From Limnoperna fortunei (lineage: Eukaryota; Mollusca; Bivalvia; Mytilida; Modiolidae), in assembly GCA_944474755.1 (NCBI GenBank), contig OX104113.1, forward strand, positions 58,238,074 through 58,302,073: DNA of 64,000 nt. Direction: 5' to 3'. The notes under the pieces are model-generated. The model did not search any database. It was not told the DNA's origin and saw nothing but the letters and a program-made list of their open reading frames with translations. The position numbers were made by a program, and so were the translations under genes. Position 1 is the first letter of the stretch. The number at the start of each line of letters is the position of its first letter. Positions 23,150-34,713 of this stretch are shown piece by piece.

Positions 23150-23900
23150 CTGTAAATTCTATCTTATAATTATATTTGTGTTTCAGATTTTCATTATATC
23201 ATGCAATGTTGAGATTTGCATGATGGATCAATATATTTCATTCTTTAATGCAAAGAAACGTAGTAGAAATAACAATGTTGTCATTGATCCATTTAACTTC
23301 ATAGATAAAACTCCTTTTGAAAAAATACATTTGTCATTCTGCAAATATATACTTCGGGTAAAGAAGACTGCTTCAAACCTAGCTTCCCGTTTAGAGCTTG
23401 GTAGGGTCCCTATAGAAAAATACATAAAAACTATATTGTATTTTGCTAGGCTAAGTACATGTGAAATTAACCCTTTCATCTCAAAATTTCAAATAGCCGA
23501 CCACAGTCTTGAAATAGAACGTGGAAGATATAAAAAAAAGTCCCCTATGAACAACATCTTTACAATGTCTGTAATCTAAATGAAGTGGACGATGAGGTTC
23601 ACTTCTTTTTAAAATGTGATCACAATAAACTGTTTCGGTCTAACCTCTTATATGATTCACTATATCTAATGTTAATCCATATCTCGATTCACTTAACAAT
23701 TTTAAACCCGGAAAATTTTCGCCAAATTCAGAGTCTTGGCTCTTTCATTAAACAGTCTCTGGAACTGAGGACAGGGGTCTTGTAGACTTGTACATTTTGT
23801 AGATTTTTATGATTGCAATTAATTTGTTTGTTACTTCTGTTTAATATCACTGATCAATGTAGTATTAATTTATATGACAATAAAGACACAATATGATCTT
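23150..23900 (+). pseudogene. LINE ORF2 C-terminal fragment and 3' UTR
   Basis: PFEKIHLSFCKYILRVKKTA followed by LASRLELGRVPIEKYIKT, then ISKFQIADHSLEIERGRYKK, is the post-RT region of the same LINE group as the pieces at 8031 and 48531 (KLRLSDHNINIERGRY). A frameshift near 23540 moves coding to VPYEQHLYNVCNLNEVDDEV, the Cys-rich tail, ending LRTGVL at 23785. The 3' UTR closes with a GACAATAAAGACAC polyadenylation-like signal near 23890. The RT itself is missing (5' truncation). Confidence 0.8.
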
Positions 23901-24345
23901 CAGTGTGAGAACAAATATGTGACAAGTCATTCTTGTATGGTGAAAGTAGGTATGAAAGTACCAAGTGAGAAAAGTAAGAAAGACAGTATGTATGCTAGAA
24001 TGAATGGGTAGGCATTATTGATTCAAATATATGTAGAATAATAGTATAGTGCTGTAAATCTCCATAAAGAAAATAAACTTGTTTTGTCTTCTATTGTTAT
24101 TATTTTCACATATCATGTTAACTAAGAGCAAATATTTTTATAATAATTTCTACATCAAAAGCATAAATATACATCAATATGTTGAAATAATCCCTTAAAT
24201 AATCTCTTAAACACAAATAAAACATTTTAAATAAAAGTTGGGACCAATTGACTTGAGACAAATTGGAAATGGGACCAATTGACCAAATTTGGGACCAATT
24301 GACTTGGGAAGAATTGGAATTGGGACCAATTGACCTGTATCCTTT

Positions 24346-25018
24346 GCTAAACAACTAGGGAAAATTGTTTAGTGTTTTTGTTTAAAAAAAAATAATTTTA
24401 CACAAAACGTGGTCTACATTTTTACAATTAAATTCTCTCACCAGAGTAATGATCAAGTTCATTCCGATTTAAATTTTGTTTGGTAAAAACCCACTTTGTT
24501 GAAAATTTCAATCATTCAATGTGCTCAGGCAGGCAGGTGGATCTGTTTTACAACATTCGTGCACGCATTCGTGAAGATAGGCCGAAATTTACTGCCGTTA
24601 TAATCCGAAGTTAGTTTCGTGATTTGTCCATGGATTTGTCGGATTATATTCAGTCCTATTGCTCGTAATGTTGCAAATTCAGAATTCTAATTTCGGTCTA
24701 TTTATAAAATTCAAACATAATATTCAATCATAATCTTTACGTTATTTAAAGACATTGCGAAACTAAAGGAAAACGATCTTTACACTTTATTGAAGAATTT
24801 CGTTTTTCGTCTTTGAAGATGCACGTGGAAAATACTATGTTGATGATTTTTCCTTATATGGATAATATGACCTAATTTTATTATAAACGTGCTCATTTGC
24901 ATACTATAACAACCATTCCTTAGTAAGAATCCGGTAATTTACATATGTATTACCCAAGATGCAACACGCCATTTAGTTTCGGGTTCCTCAATGTTTTTTC
25001 ATATGTTCGATCTCTTCT
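24346..25018. other. Non-coding stretch
   Basis: Nothing recognised. Confidence 0.5.
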
Positions 25019-26385
25019 TATTATTATCGCCGCCCAGGAGGGTGGCGATATATTTGTATTTACTTTCGTTGCTAACGAGGGACAAGGGAGAAAATATTTC
25101 TAAGTACACTAAGTTACCATAAATGTACAGAAATTTGCTACAAGAATGTCAATCATTTAACTTGAGGATAGCTAAGTTTCGACTGCAAAAATGCTTAGGT
25201 AATATCAAAGTTTCATGTAATAATAAATTTTGTTGGTATTCTATTTACGGAAGTTAATAATAGAGGGAGACCATTTTTATCCTGGTACTTTATAATTCGG
25301 TGATAGTTCTATCGAAGAGCGTAGGTTTGAAAAATCGGATCAGAATAAAAGGCAATTTTGTTTATACAATTCGGAGTAAGCCGCATTTGTAAGATTCAAT
25401 ATATAAATGTTATGTCAATAATGTAATTGAACAACTTAAATGTTAGTTTTAATTCGAGTTATTTGTGATTTAATATATGACAAAAGATTACATGTGCGCA
25501 AATTTAGAAATGTAAATTAGCCACAACAGCAGGACTTAGCTTTACATAGAACCTTATGGGGGAAAAAGTTAAAATGCCTTCTGTTTAGAAATCGCAATTC
25601 TTTCTAAGCGAATGTTCATTAGATCTTAGAAATTGTGTGTTTTTAGTTCGATTGAAAATCTGAGATCTGCTGCACAAGCTTTTATATTATATAAAAACAA
25701 CTTGACTTTGATTATTTTTTCTTTTGGTCCTCTACACGTACAATTTTTCAATCCAATCTAAAAATTGAGCTTATTTTCTCTAATTGCCATATTGTCGAGA
25801 TGATATGTATTTTGCATTTAAGCAAATGCAAACAGATAGAAAAATACATATTCAAGGTTCGAAACGTTTGATTATATATAATACAGCCTCTAAGCAAAAC
25901 ACACTATTGGGTGTAAAGTATATGCTGTTAATGTATAATTTGAACAAAATATTAACTTAGCTTTGACGCATTACAACATAATTGCAAAGAACATAAAAAA
26001 ATAACCTCTGTAACGTAGGTATAAACATGCTTTAAAATGCATCCCGTAAACAAATCGGCGGCGAACTGATGCTTTGCATTAAAAGTTTTCTTGTTATATA
26101 TTTGTATTCACTTTCGTTGCTAACGATGGATAAAGGAGAACATATTTTTAAGTACCATAAATGAACAGAATTTTGCTACAAAAATGTTAATCATTTAACT
26201 GAGTGAAAAATAAGATAGCGTATGAGGTTCGACTTCAAAATTGCTTTTGTGATATCAAAGTTTCATGTAATAATAACTTTTTTTAGTATTCTATTTTAGG
26301 AAGTTAATAATACAGGGAGACCATTTTTATCCTGGTACTAAGTCTTTCGTTGCTCTATCGACAAGCGTAGCTTTGAAAAAATCGA
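25019..26385 (-). repeat. ~1.05-kb unit, tandemly duplicated
   Basis: TATATTTGTATT(T/C)ACTTTCG starts at about 25048 and again at 26096, and the following ~290 bp match with scattered differences. The left end is a hairpin (TATCGCCGCCC/GGGTGGCGATA, 25026-25051). The far end of unit 1 carries CGGCGGCGAACTGATGCTTT (26057), which recurs at 32056, so unit 2 is split by the insertion of 26.4-31.96 kb. On the minus strand the plan (subterminal CGCCGCC, 3' hairpin) resembles the other hairpin-ended elements. Confidence 0.65.
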
Positions 26386-28689
26386 AGGGTGTGACTTTTT
26401 ACCCAAACTTACCCAAACTATACCCAAACACACATTAAACTAACATGTTTTGCATAAATTTCTATTATGTTTTAACATTTTATATACTATATTTTTGATG
26501 GAAAATGTTATAAAAGTGAAGTAAACATGACAATTTTCGTTGTTAAAATCGATCTTATGAAGCCTCTTATGATCGTGAAATATGTATTACCCAAACTCTC
26601 ATAAAATGACATTATTGGTACTAAATAAACAACAAAAACATTTTTAAATGCACATTTATTCCATATGAAATTTCAGTTTAAACTAGAGGATCCCAGGAGC
26701 CTGTAATCGCTCACCTGGAATCCAAATGACTTAAACTATATTAAAATTTTTGAAATTAACAGTTTCAGTCTAGTTGTTATAGCTTTTAAGTTACTGTGCA
26801 AAAACTAAACATTTCTTCAAAAAATTTGTTAAATACAATAACTCCTATAAGGTGCCATCCACAATTTCTGAAAATTAAATGGTTTTTAGGCATTGTCCTT
26901 TAGGGTACTTTAGAAATTTACAGTTTTACTCTACTAATAGGTGTGTTATAGACTAATTTATAATTAAAAAACTGTTCATATGTCCAAATTCATAATGAAA
27001 GGGCAATAACTCCTATAAAGAGTCATCTTGCAATTTTTGGACTAAGCAATCATTTGTAGGGCTTCTATTGCTGATCATTTGTGCAATTTACAGTTTTAAT
27101 CTAGCTACTATAGTTTTCAAGTTACAGGACAAAAATGGAAAATTTCTTAACAAAATTGTCATTTAAGGGCAATAACCCCTATAAGGAGTCATCTGACAAT
27201 TTCAGACCAATTAAATGAATTGTAGGGCTTTTTTGCTGATCATTTTTGCAATTTATTATTTCACTCTAGCTGCTATGGTTTTTAAGTTACAGGACAAAAA
27301 CGGAAAATTTCATAAAAAATTGCAATTTAAGGGCAATAACTCCTATAAGGAGTCATCTGACAATTTCAGACCAATCAAGTGAATTGTAGGGTCTTTATTG
27401 CTGATCATTTGTGCAATTTACAGTTTCAATCTAGCTGCTATAGTTTTCAAGTTACAGGACAAAAACGGAAAATTTCATAAAAAATTGCAATTTAAGGGCA
27501 ATAACTCCTATAAGGAGTCATCTGACAATTTTAGACTAATACAGTGAATTGTAGGGCTTGTATTGTTGATCATTTTTGCTATTTACAGTTTTACTCTAGC
27601 TGTTATAGTTTTAAAGTTACAGGACAAAAACGGAAAATTTCATAAAAAATTACCATTTAAGGGCAATAACTCATATAAGGAGTCATCTGACAATTTCAGA
27701 CCAATCAAGTGAATTGTAGGGTCTTTATTGCTGATCATTTGTTCAATTTACAGTTTCAATCTAGCTGCTATAGTTTTCAAGTAACAGGACAAAAACGGAA
27801 AATTTCATAAAAAATTGCCATTTAAGGGCAATAACTCCTATAAGGAGTCATCTGACAATTTCAGACTAATACAGTGAATTGTAGGGCTTGTATTGTTGAT
27901 CATTTTTGCTATTTACAGTTTTACTCTAGCTGTTATAGTTTTAAAGTTACAGGACAAAAACGGAAAATTTCATAAAAAATTACAATTTAAGGGCAATAAC
28001 TCATATAAGGAGTCATCTGACAATTTCAGACCAATCAAGTGAATTGTAGGGTCTTTATTGCTGATCATTTGTGCAATTTACAGTTTCAATCTAGCTGCTA
28101 TAGTTTTCAAGTTACAGGACAAAAACGGAAAATTTCATAAAAAATTGCCATTTAAGGGCAATAACTCCTATAAGGAGTCATCTGACAATTTCAGACTAAT
28201 ACAGTGAATTGTAGGGCTTGTATTGTTGATCATTTTTGCTATTTACAGTTTTACTCTAGCTGTTATAGTTTTAAAGTTACAGGACAAAAACGGAAAATTT
28301 CATAAAAAATTACAATTTAAGGGCAATAACTCATATAAGGAGTCATCTGACAATTTCAGACCAATCAAGTGAATTGTAGGGTCTTTATTGCTGATCATTT
28401 GTGCAATTTACAGTTTCAATCTAGCTGCTACAGTTTTCAAGTTACAGGACAAAAACGGAAAATTTCATAAAAAATTGCCATTTAAGGGCAATAACTCCTA
28501 TAAGGAGTCATCTGACAATTTCAGACTAATACAGTGAATTGTAGGGCTTGTATTGTTGATCATTTTTGCTATTTACAGTTTTACTCTAGCTGTTATAGTT
28601 TTAAAGTTACAGGACAAAAACGGAAAATTTCATAAACAAGTGTGGACACAGAAAAACATCTCGCCTGCATTCCGCATCAGTAACGAAAA

Positions 28690-29726
28690 TAAATTTCGTC
28701 ATAAGCATTACGTAAATAGCATTAAATATCAGCAGCGGCCTGTATACAAAATATTGTCACCATACCCTGCATAGTTACAGGGGAACAGCCGTAACCCAAA
28801 AACTTTAACGTAGTCACTGGACCGTGAAATTGAGGTCAAGGTCAGGTGGAACCTACCAGACAGTCATGTACTATTCATCAGCAACCTATACACCAAATAT
28901 TGTCATCCTACCATGCGTAGTTACAGAGGAACTGTCGTAACCCCAAAACTTTAACGTAGTCGCTGGACCGTGAAATTGAGGTCAAGGTCAGGTGACACCT
29001 ACCAGACAGTCATGTACTAGTCATCAGCAACCTATACACCAAATATTGTCATCCTACCATGCGTAGTTACAGAGGAACTGTCGTAACCCAAAAACTTTAA
29101 CGTAGTCGCTGGACCGTGAAATTGAGGTCAAGGTCAGGTGACACCTACCAGACAGTCATGTACTAGTCATCAGCAACCTATACACCAAATATTGTCATCC
29201 TACCATGCGTAGTTACAGAGGAACTGTCGTAACCCAAAAACTTTAACGTAGTCGCTGGACCGTGAAATTGAGGTCAAGGTCAGGTGACACCTACCAGACA
29301 GTCATGTACTAGTCATCAGCAACCTATACACCAAATATTGTCATCCTACCATGCGTAGTTACAGAGGAACTGTCGTAACCCAAAAACTTTAACGTAGTCG
29401 CTGGACCGTGAAATTGAGGTCAAGGTCAGGTGACACCTACCAGACAGTCATGTACTAGTCATCAGCGACCTATATACCAAATATTGTCATCCTACCATGC
29501 GTAGTTACAGAGGAACTGTCGTAACCCAAAAACTTTAACGTAGTCGCTGGACCGTGAAATTGAGGTCAAGGTCAGATGACACCTACCAGACAGTCATGTA
29601 CTAGTCATCAGCAACCTATACACCAAATATTGTCATCCTACCATGCGTAGTTACAGAGGAACTGTCGTAACCCAAAAACTTTAACGTAGTCGCTGGACCG
29701 TGAAATTGAGGTCAAGGTCAGGTGAC
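28690..29726 (+). repeat. 146-bp tandem array, seven units
   Basis: The TAGTTACAG mark is at 28771 (diverged), 28917, 29063, 29209, 29355, 29501 and 29647, an exact 146-bp period. Units contain AACTTTAACGTAGTCGCTGG and GAGGTCAAGGTCAGGTGAC. Inner units are almost identical, indicating recent homogenisation. Confidence 0.95.
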
Positions 29727-29830
29727 AGGTGACTGACTGGCAAGTACTCATCATAAGCTACCTCTGAACCAAATTTTATGGACCTAGGGCTTGGGCTTAC
29801 AAAGATATGAAGCAAGATGTCAAGTGTTTA

Positions 29831-29862
<32 letters not shown>
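29831..29862. repeat. (GCC)n microsatellite
   Basis: About ten GCC units near the 3' end of the inner element, in the position occupied by GACGACGG repeats in the outer one. Confidence 0.95.
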
Positions 29863-29863
<1 letters not shown>

Positions 29864-30557
29864 ATTCCCATACATATGTCTCGCCTCCAGCGACTTTCGT
29901 CGCAGGCGAGACAAAAATTACCATTTAAGGGCAATAACTCATATAAAGAGTCATCTGACAATTTCAGACCAATCAAGTGAATTGTAGGGCTTTTATTGCT
30001 GATCATTTTTGCTATTTACAGTTTCACTCTACCTCGTATATTTTTCAGGTTATATTGTAAATACCAAAAATTGTGTCAAAAATCGACAAAAAAGGGCAAT
30101 AACTCCTACAAGAAGCCAATACACAACTTCGCACTAATAGCAACTATTGTAGACCTTAATGTGCTGATCAATTTGAAGTAACGGTTTTCTCTATAGCTAT
30201 TATAGTTTTTTAGATAATGATCAAAAACCTGTGTTGACCCCCATGTTCTATTTTTAGTAACAGCGGCCATATTTGTCTGTTGATCAACACCCTGGGTACA
30301 AACTTGAAACTAGGAACCCTAAGGATGATTGTGGCCAAGTTTGAAAAAAATTTGCCCAGTGGTTTCAGAGGAGAAGATTTTTGAAAAAGTTTACGACGGA
30401 CGACAGACGACGGACGACGGACGACAGACGACGGACGACGGACGACGGACGCCAAGTGATAGCAATAGCTCACATGGACCTTCGGTCCAGGTGAGCTAAA
30501 AAAAAAGTAAATATAACACATGACAATCACGTATAAATATCACATAAAATAGTAAAC

Positions 30558-30923
30558 ATGAAAAAAGGGTTAATTCCAACCACACATGACATGCCGCAAT
30601 CGACAACACAAAAAATAAACAGTACTGGTCTATCTATATCTAACGGCAAACCTCCATCTTTAATATACTATACCAAACAACAAATTGAAGATATGAAACT
30701 TCATTTAGAAAAAGACAAAGACTGTGTTCTTGGAGTTGACAGAACGTTTAATCTGGGACCAACATATGTTACAAACTTTGTGTATAAAAACAAAAAAAAA
30801 GTGAAAAAGTCATCGCGTGAACCTCCGATTTGCATTGGTCCTACATTATTTCTATTACAAATATCATTTAATTTTTCTCTCATGTCAAAGGGGTCCGTAG
30901 AAATACCGCAAACTACTCGTTAG
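30558..30923 (+). pseudogene. MULE transposase N-terminal fragment
   Basis: PPSLIYYTKQQIEDMKLHL, then CVLGVDRTFNLGPTYVTNFV (first catalytic Asp in GVDRTF) and EPPICIGPTL form the start of the MULE core. The last block aligns with EPPIFLGPLF in the copy at 9925-11024, so this is the same lineage. After that the frame runs into unrelated residues and stops at 30921. The remaining core is absent. It starts 60 bp after the outer hairpin element ends and lies within the 26455-31958 TIR element, whose transposase it may once have been. Confidence 0.75.
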
Positions 30924-31784
30924 TGCACTAACAAGGAGAAAAGTGCACTAACAACATGAAGGATAACAGTAATCACCACAAAAAAGCATTTAATATCAAA
31001 GGATAATGCGAAAAATACAGTTTTTACCAAGTTTGGTGTTTTTTTATTTTGTAGTTTAAGAGATATGATCAGATATTTGCATTTTTATCGGCACGTGCTG
31101 ATTTTTGTATTTTTAATTTGTGGTCATCTGTGTAATGTTTTAACTCAACTGAAGATCAACAACACAACTACACTAACAACCTGATAGAAAGTTCTGAATA
31201 ATGAACAATGTAATTGTCATTATACTATATCTTAAGTGAGAGATTAACACATTAACTAGAACTTGACATCGATGTTGTTTCTATGGACCCCTTTTGTCGC
31301 GCACATGCGATCAGTGCTATTTTTACAATAAAATCCAGATTACGGTTAACACGAAGTGTGAAAATAGAAATGAATTTTGAAATAATGCAATTATGCATTT
31401 ATTTATATGAATTCATATATTACTCAATTTGAGTAATTTATCAATGTTAACAAAGTTGTAGTTCCTTCATTAAATTTGTAGGCACCATATCCCACCTCAA
31501 AGTTTTTTTAAAACAAAACAAAAATAAAGCCGTGTATCAAACAATACTTCAAAGTCAGACAGTTACTACTTAAATGTTTATTTAATAATAATTGATTATC
31601 AATAAAGATCACCTGTCACAAGTGTTTATATAATATGCAATTGTTCGCACCACATCGTTCACTCTAAAATAAAGACATCAAATGACTGCAGTGCGTGGTC
31701 ACACAATTATTTTTGGATTATGTTATTTTAAAATTGCAATGTCTACTAATTATTCATTATTTAACATAACATTAGCGCCTTTTC
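30924..31784. other. Non-coding stretch
   Basis: A short direct repeat AGTGCACTAACAA lies at about 30922 and 30941. Otherwise nothing recognised. Confidence 0.4.
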
Positions 31785-32039
31785 CTTTTTGTTGTTTATT
31801 TACCACCAAAAATGTCATTTTAATGAGTGTTTGGGTACATTTTTCACGATCATAAGGGGCTTCTTAAAATCGACTTTAACACCGAAAATCGTCATATTAA
31901 CTTCACTTTTATAACATTTTCCATCAACAATACAGTATATAAAACCTTTAAACATAATAGAAAGGCTTCTTTACATAGAAACTTATGGGGAATAAGTTCA
32001 AGTGTCTTGTTTTTAGAAATCACTTTGACAAACGCGTGC

Positions 32040-33831
32040 AGAATGTAGAATAAATCGGCGGCGAACTGATGCTTTGCATCAAAAGTTTTCTTGTCTCTTA
32101 TCTCTTAATGATATAAAATTGTTTTCTGGTAAATTGAGCAAAAAGGTAAAAACCATACTCTACAATATAGTTCATGTTGTAAGTGATAAAATGGCAAATT
32201 TAATATTAAAGAAAATATTTCAATTACAGTTTTTCGTATTTGTTAAATCCTTCAAGCTTTAAAATACGTTTTTTTTTGTCCTGATCTAATAAGAAGAAGT
32301 AAAGATGCACATAATTGCATTTTAATGCGCGCTTTACCAGTATCTCGGTAGATCCGCTTCAATTTTTATTTTTGGATTATTTTACTATCTATAGGGTAAC
32401 CCTAGTATTTTTATTAATGCATTCTTTTCTTGACATAATAAAATGTATATACTTGAGTTTCTTTTATTAACTAGTTATTTAATTTGATAAGAAAATGGCA
32501 TTTAAAAATTTTGTTATGTTATATTACGTAATGTATTTTATTTTTTATGCATTCTTATGTTAACATGATAAAGTGTAAATTTTTCGGTTTCTTTTATTAG
32601 TTACTTAGATAATTTGACAATAAAAGTGCATTTTTAAATTTTGTTTAACGCGCTTGTGACCACTCATCCAGAAAACTTATTTCTGGATTATTTCATAATT
32701 TATAAGGTTGAAATTGGAACTTTTACGCAGAAAATTAGTCATCTTGAACATTAAATTTACTTTCCCTGGGTTTTGTTTATTGACGGTTTCTAAACTCTCG
32801 TGAACGATTCGTGTGTGGTAGTGGTGGTTTTAGGGAGGGGGCAGAGACATTTCTGTGTATATTAGATGTGCCTTGTCTATTTGCTAATTGATTATTTATT
32901 ACCTGACACTGAACTTTGATGAAAGGAAAAAATGAAAAACCAATCAGACTCGCATAATAAGCCGCTAAAATGGCTAAATTAGATTTTGATATATATTGTA
33001 TATAGCCTGTTGTTTTGTTTGTTTATTTGTTACTTTCTCTGTACCAATTGTATTATTGGCTGTGTGAGAAGAAAATATATATACAAAATTAGATTTACAA
33101 ACAGGCTTGTTATTTAAACAAATTGATGTCTGAATCAGTGAAAAATGTGGTTACCGTAGAAATTAGTAGGGAAAAGAAATTTCTCAATAATAAAAAGCAC
33201 AAAAGATATAGATTTTTATTTAATTCAAGATTTAAAAAATTTTATGTTAAGATATTTTAACGAAGCAAGTTATATATATAATAATACAACAGAAAAAATT
33301 CAGTTACGTTCGAATAAAGGTCATCAACAGTTTATATTGTTGAAAATAATTGTAGAAGTTAATAATCTCATCAATTATTTTGCAAAATAAGACTCTTCTT
33401 CTAATTGTTTTTTTTTATATATTTTAAAGTTGAAAATTTTATAAAGTTCTTAGCAATGTTTATGCACATGAATGCTAGTTTGACGTTTGAAATACATTTA
33501 ATTGCAAATCTTTTGAAACAATTTTAATTACAGTAAAATTAAATCAATAAAAATTGTAACTTGTCGGTATGTTTTCTTTGAATTTCCGAGGACGCGATAA
33601 CTGCCGATCTAACATTCACATTTTCCCCCACAGAACCACTTGACTTTTATTGGTAAACATATATTTGTCCTTCCAAAACTTTGCTTTTTTTATTACAGTA
33701 CTCTTCTAAAAGTTGAGATATTATAATCAAGATGATTATTTCTTGCCTTTCACAATCGTCTATATTTGCATCCCTTTACAGCATATGATGAAATTTTAAA
33801 TAAAACAAATTAAAAAAAACTATTAAACCAA
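32040..33831. other. AT-rich stretch with a diverged ~130-bp repeat pair
   Basis: It begins with the tail of the split 1-kb repeat (CGGCGGCGAACTGATGCTTT at 32056). Segments around TTTCTTTTATTAACTAG (about 32414-32522) and TTTCTTTTATTAGTTAC (about 32546-32650) are diverged copies. No gene was recognised. Confidence 0.5.
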
Positions 33832-34323
33832 ATGGGATACCATCCTCACAAGTCATGGTTTCTGTGCCCACATGTGTCCACGAACCCCTGACAAACTTAG
33901 ATAGGAAATTCCCGGGCTCATAGTCACTATTTTGATTGGCTACATCATACCTTGATGTAGCCAATCAAAAGCTCGCTTTCATTCGTGGCTTGGTTAGGGG
34001 ATATCCCGATGTCGATTGTAAATAAACCAAACGGATGTGTTGCATAGACCATGTGAAAGTCAATGTTTTTTGTACAGGAGTGTTAATAGTTTGTTATTAC
34101 CGCGTTATTTATTAGTTGCGTTACGTTTTCTTCCCACTCAAGAATGAGTAAGAATGACTACTGCCAAACACTTGCTTCTTTCAAGCAATTTCATTGGTTG
34201 ATATTTTGAAGGATTGACGTCATACGAAAATCTTCTAGCCCGGGAATTTCCTATCTAAGTTTGTCAGGGGTTCGTGGACACATGTGGACACAGAAACCCT
34301 GACTTGTGAGGATGATGGGATAC
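33832..34323. mobile_element. 474-bp MITE with 9-bp target duplication
   Basis: ATGGGATAC flanks both sides (33832-33840, 34315-34323). TIRs of about 80 bp start CATCCTCACAAGTCA and run through ACACATGTG.., CCCCTGACAAACTTAG and GGAAATTCCCGGGCT. Inside is a separate palindrome (33930-33970) with 17-bp arms TTTTGATTGGCTACATC. Non-coding. The 9-bp duplication fits MULE. Confidence 0.9.
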
Positions 34324-34617
34324 ACCTATAACATATAAATCGCACATCTCTGGATATGGGTTTAACCCATATCTTTTCTTATTCATATAGTAAACGTAAT
34401 CAAAAAGAGACACGAATGTCAATTAATACACAACGCACAGCGGGTTATTAAAAACGGCAATATCTATCATCTCCTATCAATAATGATCCATTTTAAACAC
34501 GAAACCGATAAACAAAATGGTTACCATGTCGAAAGATATCAAGATCGACCACGTCTGATTGTATATATGCAACTTCTTTTGGACAACAAAGTCCCGGCAG
34601 TGATTCACTCCCGCTCT

Positions 34618-34713
34618 GGACTTGTAAAAATAGATTTAATTGTGCTTTCGAATGATACTGGGTCGATTGTGTTATCATTCGAAAGCACAAGTGAATCTAT
34701 TTTTACAAGCCCC
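34618..34713. repeat. ~95-bp hairpin
   Basis: Arms CTTGTAAAAATAGATTTAAT..TTGTGCTTTCGAATGATA and the inverted counterpart flank a short loop. The repeat is nearly complete and could fold into one long stem. Confidence 0.9.

Larger units (their letters stand above)
21688..24345 (+). mobile_element. 2.66-kb TIR element built from GGTCAATTGGTCCCA motifs
   Basis: The left region (21690-21965) is an array of CAATTGGTCCCA motifs in both orientations. It contains an inner block (21771-21838) that is nearly identical to the right terminus (24270-24338). The outer ends share GGTCAATTGGTCCCA inverted. A probable target duplication is TTCGCTAA / TTTGCTAA (7 of 8). Inside are a zinc-finger exon with its own TATA box (22555) and a LINE tail (23150-23900). 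Probably MULE-like by design. Confidence 0.65.
28637..29912 (+). mobile_element. Inner hairpin-ended element nested in the 165-bp array
   Basis: TCTCGCCTGC at 28659-28668 is repeated inverted at 29902-29911, the arm of a 3' stem-loop GTCTCGCCT..GCGAC / GTCGCAGGCGAGAC (29878-29912). The host 165-bp unit breaks at GGAAAATTTCATAAA and resumes at AAAATTACCATTTAAGGG, so the borders are exact to a few bases within an A-run. The centre holds the 146-bp array and a (GCC)n tract. Confidence 0.9.
26834..30180 (+). repeat. ~165-bp tandem array with 330-bp higher-order repeat
   Basis: The mark GGGCAATAAC lies at 27001, 27167, 27331, 27496, 27661, 27826, 27991, 28156, 28321 and 28486, and after the interruption at 29929 and 30094. 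From 27331 two variants alternate: one with ATCAAGTG and GGGTCTTTATTGC, the other with ATACAGTG and GGGCTTGTATTG. This gives four near-identical 330-bp dimers. Outer units are more diverged. Confidence 0.95.
26680..30499 (+). mobile_element. Outer hairpin-ended tandem-repeat element
   Basis: GCTCACCTGG at 26709-26718 is repeated inverted at 30487-30496 as the outer arm of a 3' stem-loop (TAGCTCAC..GGACC TTC GGTCC..GTGAGCTA, 30466-30498). The centre is a ~165-bp tandem array; the 3' part has GACGACGG simple sequence (30392-30450). Non-coding. A second element (28637-29912) is inserted in the array. Without it the element is ~2.5 kb. Confidence 0.85.
26455..31958 (+). mobile_element. TIR element holding nested hairpin elements and a MULE fragment
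   Basis: About 180 bp at 26455-26645 (TTGATGGAAAATGTTATAAA, CTTATGATCGTGAAA) recur inverted at 31785-31958. Between them lie the hairpin element 26680-30499 and a MULE N-terminal fragment (30558-30923). No target duplication could be fixed because both flanks are repeats. The ~1-kb repeat around it is interrupted exactly here. Confidence 0.6.

Noticed and set aside
27001..28650. CRISPR-like array
   Set aside because: Repeats are ~165 bp, directly abutting without unique spacers, in a eukaryotic transposon context; no cas genes.
28553..28774. Frame of 73 residues in the tandem array
   Set aside because: It spans the junction of the 165-bp repeat and the inserted element, so it is an accident of repeat sequence.
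29797..30006. Minus-strand frame with a long Arg run
   Set aside because: The Arg run is the translation of the (GCC)n microsatellite inside a hairpin-ended element; no domain or start context supports a gene.
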